This document shows, in pieces, positions 13,050 through 17,500 of a stretch of DNA of 17,500 nucleotides. The position numbers and the translations under genes were made by a program. The stretch is from Symbiodinium natans (Eukaryota; Sar; Dinophyceae; Suessiales; Symbiodiniaceae). Within the stretch, counting starts at the first letter, position 1. Each line of letters starts with the position of its first letter. Below the pieces are notes generated by a model. It was not told the origin of the DNA. It saw only the letters and a list, made by a program, of their open reading frames with translations, and made no database searches. The DNA is taken from positions 205,001 to 222,500 of the forward strand of contig CAJNDS010000447.1 in NCBI GenBank assembly GCA_905221605.1. The letters are read 5' to 3'.

Positions 13050-13450
13050 GGGCCGGGTTTAGGCTTTAGGGTTTGGAGGTTTAGGGTTTAGGGCTTAGGG
13101 TTTAGGGTTTAGGGTTTAGGGTTTGGGGTTTGGGGTTTAGGGTTTAGGGTTTAGGGTTTAGGGTGTGGAAGTTTAGGCTCATGGGTAGTTGCTCGACGCG
13201 CTGGTATTTTCCCTGGTTGTTTCCTTGGTTTCGCAGTTCTTATTTTCATTGTTTTGTTTTTTTTTTGTTTGGGGGGGGGGGGGGGTGTTTGGCATGTTTT
13301 GGGGTTTAGGGTTTAGGGTTTAGGTTTAGGGTTTGGGTTTAGGGTTTAGGGTTAGGGTTTAGGGTTTAGGGTTTAGGGTTTAGGGTTTAGGGTGGGTTTA
13401 GGGTTTAGCACTTAGGGTTTAGGGTTTAGCACTTTGGGTTTAGGGTTTAG
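13050..13450. repeat. TTTAGGG arrays around a T-rich/G15 island
   Basis: Arrays run at 13050-13170 and 13301-13450. In the second, TTTAGCACTT recurs 21 bp apart (13404 and 13425), a three-heptamer higher-order unit. The island between has a long pyrimidine-rich stretch ending TTTCGCAG (about 13235), a T10 run and G15 (13271-13285). Confidence 0.93.
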
Positions 13451-13658
13451 GGTGTCAGGTTTTCGCACACTTTCGTTTTCTGGGAAGGGGGGGGGGGGGG
13501 GGGGGGGAGGGCGGGCTGGGGGGGGTGGATGGGAAATGCTTAACCCATTGACACATCAGCAAAAACGTGGAAGACCCTCAATTCGCACCCGCTGCCCAAA
13601 CCACCTTACCCCCAAAACACTTCACTTTACCCTCAATTACCCCCAATTGCGTAGGAGA
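13451..13658. other. Island with G21 run, weak open frame
   Basis: G21 (13487-13507) is followed by G/A-rich sequence and an ATG frame (about 13533-13667, with the residues THQQKRGRPSIRTRCPNH) that ends in the next array. The homopolymer and lack of other signals prevent a gene call. Confidence 0.3.
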
Positions 13659-13780
13659 AAACCCTAAACCCTAACTCTCACTCTAAACCCTAAACCCGAA
13701 CTCTCACTCCAATCCCTAAACCCTAAACCCTAAACCCTAAACCCGAAACCCGAACTCTCACTCCAGACCCTGAACCCAAG
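13659..13780. repeat. CCCTAAA tract with ACTCTCACTC insertions
   Basis: C-strand heptamers are interrupted by the phrase AACTCTCACTC three times (13673, 13699 and 13753). The phrase has been duplicated along with flanking heptamers. Confidence 0.85.
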
Positions 13781-13864
13781 TAGTTAGGAGTAGACTCTTG
13801 GGGTTTGGAGCTTAGGTGTTGCCACAAGCTCAGGCCGCGGGGATGAACTTATTTGGGGCTTAAA

Positions 13865-14000
13865 GGGGTTTAGGGTCTAGGGTTTAGGGTCTAGGGTCTA
13901 GGGTCTAGGGTCTAGGGTCTAGGGTCTAGGGTTTAGGGTTTAGGGTTTAGGGTTTAGGGTTTAGGGTTTAGGGCTTAGGGTTTAGGGTTTAGGGTTTAGG
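13865..14000. repeat. TCTAGGG variant block in TTTAGGG array
   Basis: One TCTAGGG at 13876 and six in tandem at 13890-13931 are followed by perfect TTTAGGG. A single T-to-C variant was spread by local copying. Confidence 0.95.
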
Positions 14001-14047
14001 CTCTCAGCGAGAACTTTGCGCATGCGACTGTGTCATAGTTCATGCAG

Positions 14048-14161
14048 GTCCAGACGCTCGACTGCCCACGCCCAGCGTTTCACGGCGTAGGACGACATCT
14101 CGGGTCTTGTGCGTGGAACCCCGCTACAATGGTCAAAATTTGCATGGTGTCTTCGGATCAG
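14048..14161 (+). CDS. Candidate 38-codon exon
   Basis: The CATGCAG acceptor ends at 14047. Exactly 38 open codons run to CAG before GTTCAG (donor 14162). The peptide includes VQTLDCPRPAFHGVGRHLGS and NPATMVKICMVSSDQ. A second plus frame over the same island is also open and protein-like (including RVLCVEPRYNGQNLHGVFGS), so the frame choice rests on the splice borders alone. No family recognised. Confidence 0.27.
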
Positions 14162-14163
14162 GT

Positions 14164-14315
14164 TCAGGATTTAGGGTTCAGGGTTCAGGGTCTAGGGTTT
14201 AGGGTTTAGGGTTTAGGGTTTGGGGTTTAGGGTTTAGGGTTTAGGGATTAGGGTTTAGGGCTTAGGGTTTAGGGTTTAGGGTTAGGGTTTAGGGTTTAGG
14301 GTTTAGGGTTTAGGG
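14164..14315. repeat. TTTAGGG array
   Basis: G-strand heptamers start decayed (TTCAGGG, TCTAGGG) and become clean toward 14315. Confidence 0.95.
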
Positions 14316-14319
14316 CTAG

Positions 14320-14385
14320 CCGTCTGAATGGGGATCCCGGCACAGCCGGCACTGGCTAAATCGCCAAGTCCTGGTCCCGGTGCCT
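14320..14385 (+). CDS. Candidate 22-codon exon
   Basis: The array ends in GCTAG, then 22 open codons (PSEWGSRHSRHWLNRQVLVP and two more) run to a GTAAAG donor at 14386. The donor is good. The acceptor lacks a pyrimidine tract because it is the telomeric repeat itself. Confidence 0.22.
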
Positions 14386-14450
14386 GTAAAGACTTGAAAC
14401 TAAAGACTTCGGCGTTGACAGTTCTCAAAACTCAACCTTCGCGGCTGTTC

Positions 14451-14735
14451 GGTTTAGGGTTTAGGGTTTAGGGTTTAGGGTTTAGGGTTTAGGGTTAGGG
14501 TTTAGGGTTTAGGGTTTAGGGTTTAGGGTTTAGGGTTTAGGGTTTAGAGTTTAGGGTTTAGGGTTTAGGGTTTAGGGTTTAGGGTTTAGGGTTTAGGGTT
14601 TAGGGTTTAGGGTTTAGGGCTTAGGGTTTAGGATTTCGGGTTTCGGGTTTCGGGTTTCGGGTTTCGGGTTTCGGGTTTCGGGTTTCGGGTTTGGGTTTGG
14701 GGGGGTTAGGGCTTGGGGGGTTGTGGGGGTTGTTG
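14451..14735. repeat. TTTAGGG array ending in eight TTTCGGG copies
   Basis: About 25 TTTAGGG heptamers (14451-14633), one TTAGGG slip near 14492, then eight perfect TTTCGGG copies (14634-14689), then GGGTTTGGG-type decay. There is a sharp boundary between two homogeneous variant blocks. Confidence 0.97.
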
Positions 14736-14783
14736 GGGTTTAGGGTTTATGGAGTTCCCTGATATACTTAAAATCCTGCTGTG

Positions 14784-14969
14784 CAGGAGGCACCCCAAAA
14801 AAAGGCGCCCAACAATCTGGAGAACTGCCCCCCAACGTGTCCGGAAAGAGTGCTCGGCACTCTACTCCACCATCTTGAGAAATATGCCAACCATGCAGTC
14901 ATGGTAGCACAGAGAACCACAAAGCTCAAGTTTGTGCAGCCTCGACCCAAAAGGTTTGGCAGCGCTTGA
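14784..14969 (+). CDS. Best protein-like island frame, unknown product
   Basis: In a 270-bp telomere-free island, an acceptor ATCCTGCTGTGCAG ends at 14783. The plus frame is then open for 61 codons to TGA 14967-14969. It includes ERVLGTLLHHLEKYANHAVM and TTKLKFVQPRPKRFG: a hydrophobic helix-like stretch followed by a basic tail, as expected for the end of a protein. An internal GTAGCA could be a donor. A second plus frame (to 14907) and a minus frame (14768-15007) are also open, so the strand is not certain. No family recognised. Confidence 0.33.
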   Translation, partial: QEAPQKKAPNNLENCPPTCPERVLGTLLHHLEKYANHAVMVAQRTTKLKFVQPRPKRFGSA

Positions 14970-15207
14970 TTCATCGACAGCAATTCCCAGCACAGACTTT
15001 TTTCCATTTAGGTCGGGTTAGGAATTTCTCGGCGAAGAACCAACCGAAAACAAAAGAAACGAACCCCTAACCCCTAAGCCCTGAACCCTAAGCTTAAACC
15101 CTCAACTGTGAGGCACGAAACTTGCACCGGTCTTGATACCGGGAGACTGCTCATCTGCCAGCTGTCGGAATCACAGCTGTCCGGTAACACCAGGTGCAGA
15201 GTTCAGG
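14970..15207. other. Unique sequence and short decayed CCCTAAA tract
   Basis: It contains a decayed C-strand tract (15064-15105), a CCGGT/ACCGG inverted repeat (about 15127-15142) and CAGCTGTC repeated twice (15160 and 15174). A plus frame with the residues LAPVLIPGDCSSASCRNHSC is open, but there is no border support. Confidence 0.4.
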
Positions 15208-15310
15208 GTTTAGGAGTTAGGGTTTACGGGGGGTTTGGGAAACCCTAAACCCTAAACCTTAAACCCCAAACCCTAAACCCTAAACCTTAAACCCCAAACC
15301 CTAAACCCTA
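15208..15310. repeat. Head-to-head telomeric junction with 28-bp unit
   Basis: A G-strand tract (15208-15237) meets a C-strand tract (15240-15310) at GGGTTTGGGAAACCC, the orientation expected for end-to-end telomere joining. In the C part a CCTTAAA variant recurs exactly 28 bp apart (15257 and 15285), a four-heptamer higher-order unit. Confidence 0.9.
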
Positions 15311-15341
15311 ACATCGCGGATGTTGTCGCAAGACGTCGACA

Positions 15342-15484
15342 GTAGGGTTTAGGGTTTAGGGTTTAGGGTTCAGGGTTTAGGGTTTAGGGTCTAGGGTCTA
15401 GGGTCTAGGGTTTAGGGTTTAGGGTGCTGGGTTTAGGGTTTAGGGTTGGTAGGGTTGGTAGGGTTGGTAGGGTTGGAGGTTTAG
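15342..15484. repeat. TTTAGGG array with GGGTTGGTA nonamer block
   Basis: TTTAGGG with three TCTAGGG variants, then three tandem copies of the nonamer GGGTTGGTA plus a partial (15443-15476). Confidence 0.94.
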
Positions 15485-15490
15485 ATTTAG

Positions 15491-15580
15491 GAGGCAAGCG
15501 ACCTTGTGCCCCGCGGAAGCCGTGATTCTCGACAACACTGCAGGAGCGACTGGGCGGAAGAGGCGGCGCATGGTCCTTCC
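15491..15580 (+). CDS. Candidate 90-nt exon with GTAAAG donor
   Basis: The telomeric tract ends in TTTAGATTTAG (15490). Ninety open bases follow and end before GTAAAG (15581). The peptide includes PAEAVILDNTAGATGRKRRR and then MVL. The exon length is a multiple of three, and the donor is close to consensus. If unspliced, the frame stops immediately at TAA. A different plus frame and a minus frame (15405-15623) overlap. No family recognised. Confidence 0.3.
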
Positions 15581-15634
15581 GTAAAGGAATGTGCGCTCTT
15601 CTCTTGGGTAGTGAAGGAGGCACTTTTGAAACCC

Positions 15635-15815
15635 TTAAACCAAGAAAAGCTTAAACCCTAAACCCTAAACCCTAGACCCTAGACCGTAAACCCTAAACCC
15701 TAAACCCAAAACCCTCACCCTAGACCCTAAACCCTGAACACTAAACCCTAAACCCTAAACCCTAAATCTAAACCCTAAACCCTAAACCAAAACCCTTAAA
15801 CCCTAGACCCTCCTA
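15635..15815. repeat. CCCTAAA array with CCCTAGA variants
   Basis: C-strand tract with CCCTAGA, CCCAAAA and CACTAAA variants and some frame slips. Confidence 0.93.
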
Positions 15816-16085
15816 AAATCCTGAGCACTGGGCTACAAATCCTCCACCTCCTTTTTGCCTTAAGCTTGCACGTCTACGGAAGTCAACTGCGAGGAACCCC
15901 CAAACCGCCCTCCTCAAACGTCACAAGGTTCACAAATACACAATAACATCAACATGTACGAATATAGGGATACCAAGTATGATAATAGAAGTATGCAAAG
16001 GGTGCAATAAGATCGCAACATATCAAGATCGGAACCGTCTGAACCACCAGCCCCATGCACAAACCTACCCTCGCCAAGAGAACCC
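15816..16085. other. Unique sequence upstream of MITE, no gene seen
   Basis: A 270-bp telomere-free stretch, AT-richer after 15930. It has no open frame worth calling, no tRNA and no clear promoter element. Confidence 0.45.
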
Positions 16086-16217
16086 TACTTGGAGGTTCAT
16101 GGTACTTATTAACCAACTATAACTGTACTTGTAGCCCACTTGTAAGCCCCTTAAGTGCCTTCATATGGTTATAAGTACAGTTGTAATTGGCTAATAACTA
16201 CCATGAACCTCCAGGTA
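16086..16217. mobile_element. MITE-like palindromic element, copy 2 (complete)
   Basis: This 132-bp element has terminal inverted repeats. The left end is TACTTGGAGGTTCATGGTAC and the right end is the reverse complement of TACCTGGAGGTTCATGGTAG. The arms extend inward (AACTGTACTTGTA versus ATAAGTACAGTT) to about 40 bp each, around a centre with CCCCTTAAGTGCC. Both ends finish in TA, compatible with a TA target-site duplication as in Tc1/mariner-derived MITEs, and CCC flanks both sides. It has no coding capacity, so any transposase would act in trans. It is highly similar to 5452-5585, and part of the arm recurs at 5142-5158. As RNA it would fold into a long hairpin. Confidence 0.85.
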
Positions 16218-16569
16218 CCCCCCTAATTCATGTCCAGTAGGATGGTTCAAGATCAAATGCCGGACCCTGAAAAATCGAGCCTCTGTTCGAGGGAGCGTAA
16301 ATCTTAAAACCCTACTCCGCCCTCGATCTTCTGAACTAAGCGAGAATCTCGTTAGGGCTGAAGCTCAAGTGCCACGGAAGAAGACGACTTTAGCCCTAAG
16401 ACTCTTGACAGTCTTGCCAATGCTCGGATCTGGTGAAGCATGCCTCCATCCACTGGCAAGCGTCGTGAAGTTGCACGGAGCCAAAGAAGGAAAGCCCAAG
16501 CAGATGGATCTCGTGCGAGGTGATATCAGGAGCAAGTTGGGCTGGCGGATACTAAACCCTAAACCCTAA
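16207..16569 (+). CDS. Longest plus-strand open frame outside repeats
   Basis: The frame is stop-free for 120 codons from after TGA 16204-16206 (in the MITE right end) to TAA 16567-16569 (in the next CCCTAAA tract). It includes WFKIKCRTLKNRASVRGSVN, then VPRKKTTLALRLLTVLPMLG and SVVKLHGAKEGKPKQMDLVR: basic and hydrophobic segments without low complexity. The first ATG in frame is internal (16426), so it would be an exon or a decayed coding remnant. A GTAAAT donor at about 16298 could truncate it. The stop comes from the telomeric repeat, so the natural C-terminus is unknown. Not recognised; of all frames here it is least likely to be chance. Confidence 0.4.
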   Translation, partial: TSRYPPNSCPVGWFKIKCRTLKNRASVRGSVNLKTLLRPRSSELSENLVRAEAQVPRKKTTLALRLLTVLPMLGSGEACLHPLASVVKLHGAKEGKPKQMDLVRGDIRSKLGWRILNPKP

Positions 16570-16585
16570 ACCCTAAACCCTAAAC
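16550..16585. repeat. Short CCCTAAA tract
   Basis: Five perfect C-strand heptamers. This is the last telomeric tract before the minisatellite, apart from one isolated unit at 16725. Confidence 0.95.
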
Positions 16586-16778
16586 CATAGGCCGCCCGCG
16601 CCAGGCGGCGGCCGGTACAACTGAACGCTACCGCTTCGAGATCTGCTTGCTTTGCCAAGCAGATCGAGCTTGCCACACCTGATGCATCCCTGCTAGCCAT
16701 AGGGCACAATGTAATAATGGATTAACCCTAAACCCCCGACGCGCGACCCCGGCGGGGGAGGTCGGGCCTAAGAAGCTG
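16586..16778. other. GC-rich island with two hairpins
   Basis: A GGCCGCC/GGCGGCC stem (16590-16596 and 16607-16613) is followed by a perfect 10-bp stem with a 6-base loop: GATCTGCTTG at 16640-16649 and CAAGCAGATC at 16656-16665. No tRNA cloverleaf or open gene is apparent. It could be another small palindromic repeat; only one copy is seen. Confidence 0.6.
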
Positions 16779-17500
16779 TTGCGCCCCCGCCAGGTTGCCC
16801 CCGCCAGGGTTCCCCCACAGGGTTGCCTTGCCAGCCAGGTTGCCCCGCCAGGGTTGCCCCTGCCAGGCTTGCCCAGCCCGCCAGGGTTGCCCCCGCCAGG
16901 GTTGCCCCCACCAGGGTTGCCCCCGCCAGGGTTGCCCCGCCAGGGTTGCCCCGCCAGAGTTGCCACTGTCAGGGTTGCCCCCGCCAGGGTTGCCCCCGCC
17001 AGGGTTGCCCCCCGCCAGGGTTGCCCGTTAGGCCCGTCAGGGTTGCCCCCACCAGGGTTGCCCATGGCCCCTGCCAGGGTTGCCCCCGCCAGGGTTGCCC
17101 CCACCAGGGTTGCCCCCGCCAGGGTTGCCCCCGCCAGTTGCCCCCGCCAGAATTGCCCGCGCCAGGGTGCCCCCCAGAGTTGACCCACCAGCAGGGTTGC
17201 CCCCTCCGGTTGCCCCCAGAAATTGGCCTCGCCGCCTATTCAGGAATTGTGCGCCTGTGTGCTTCGTCCAGGGTTGCCCCCGCCAGGGTTGCCCCCGCCA
17301 GGGTTGCCCCGTTAGGGTTGCCCCCACCAGGTTTGCCCCCACCAGGGTTGCCCCCACCAGGGTTGGCCCCGGCAGGGTTGCCCGCACCAAGTTCAGGGTT
17401 GCCCCCGCCAGGGTTGCCCCCACCATGCAGGGTTGCCAGGGTTGCCCCCGCCAGAATTGCCCGCGCCCCCGCCAGGGTTGCCCCCGCCAGGGTTGCCCCC
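16779..17500. repeat. GC-rich 15-bp minisatellite, runs off the window
   Basis: About 40 copies of a unit near GGGTTGCCCCCGCCA (15 bp), with 14- and 16-bp variants and GCCCCCACCA substitutions. They are interrupted by a unique segment at about 17215-17271. The unit has no stop in any frame of either strand, which explains the long open frames here (minus strand 16628-17188 and 17037-17426, plus strand 16779-17183). Those frames switch between different pentapeptides (GNPGG, ATLAG, QPWRG) as unit length varies, which argues against real coding. The G-rich minus strand could form G-quadruplexes. Confidence 0.97.

Larger units (their letters stand above)
3061..13507 (+). repeat. Seven long poly-G runs, all on the plus strand
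   Basis: G runs of 12 or more occur at 3061-3072 (12), 8391-8407 (17), 10501-10514 (14), 10965-10976 (12), 11170-11185 (16), 13271-13285 (15) and 13487-13507 (21). No C run of comparable length exists; the longest noted is C8 at 325-332. Telomeric tracts, by contrast, occur in both orientations. Confidence 0.9.

Noticed and set aside
13434-13667. 77-codon plus frame across the G21 run
   Set aside because: It begins in a telomeric array, crosses a 21-base homopolymer and ends in another array, with no splice or composition support.
15405-15623. 72-codon minus frame including LPTLPTLPTL
   Set aside because: The repeat residues are encoded by the GGGTTGGTA block, and the unique part competes with a better bordered plus-strand exon candidate.
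16586-16700. tRNA-like hairpin region
   Set aside because: Only one strong stem is present. No acceptor stem, D-loop or T-loop GTTC motif can be arranged around it.
16628-17426. Long minus-strand frames rich in ATLAG, considered as a pentapeptide-repeat protein
   Set aside because: The reading switches between GNPGG, ATLAG and QPWRG as unit length varies, and the plus strand is equally open. This is minisatellite behaviour, not a conserved fold.

Overview
This window looks like nuclear DNA of a microbial eukaryote, not a prokaryote. From about 438 to 16585 it is a mosaic of roughly 50-60 short tracts of the plant/alveolate-type telomere heptamer TTTAGGG (read as CCCTAAA about half the time). 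Between the tracts lie islands of non-telomeric sequence, mostly 40-300 bp long. Several TTTAGGG-telomere lineages could look like this: dinoflagellates, chromerids, some coccidians such as Eimeria, and green algae. I lean towards a dinoflagellate, because from memory predicted proteins of that group often carry the peptides that heptamer arrays encode (GFRV, LNPKP). CAG-rich runs expected for Eimeria are absent. The assignment is tentative. I found no rRNA, tRNA, bacterial operon, CRISPR array or recognisable protein family.

Layout: 1-437 holds a duplicated palindromic unit (two GC-rich hairpins 56 bp apart). 438-3435 is dense telomeric mosaic with small islands. 3600-3910 is a large tetranucleotide microsatellite. 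4037-5112 is mosaic. 5113-5988 is a larger island with one copy of a short palindromic MITE-like element (5452-5585). 5989-10016 is mosaic, including the longest array (7327-7587) and a 700-bp island (8094-8822). 10017-10983 contains AT-rich, ATATCATA-like sequence and two of the better open frames. 10984-15815 is mosaic with higher-order repeats of 49, 28 and 21 bp. 15816-16549 is a 730-bp island with the second MITE copy (16086-16217), followed directly by the longest + strand open frame outside repeats (16207-16569, 120 codons). 16779 to the window end is a GC-rich 15-bp minisatellite that continues past the edge.

Coding content is uncertain. Many islands are stop-free in at least one frame, read like protein, and have plausible AG/GT borders, so they could be short exons whose introns are built around telomeric arrays. 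However, islands this short are expected to be open in some frame by chance, and several are open on both strands. Each is therefore given as a low-confidence exon candidate, with no function assigned. A perfect heptamer array closes all three frames within 21 bp, so no protein can cross one unless it is spliced.

The most interesting features are the density and alternating orientation of the telomeric tracts, the locally homogenised variant repeats and 49-bp higher-order units, the palindromic MITE with two copies 10.6 kb apart, the one-sided orientation of all long G runs, and the open frame beside the second MITE.
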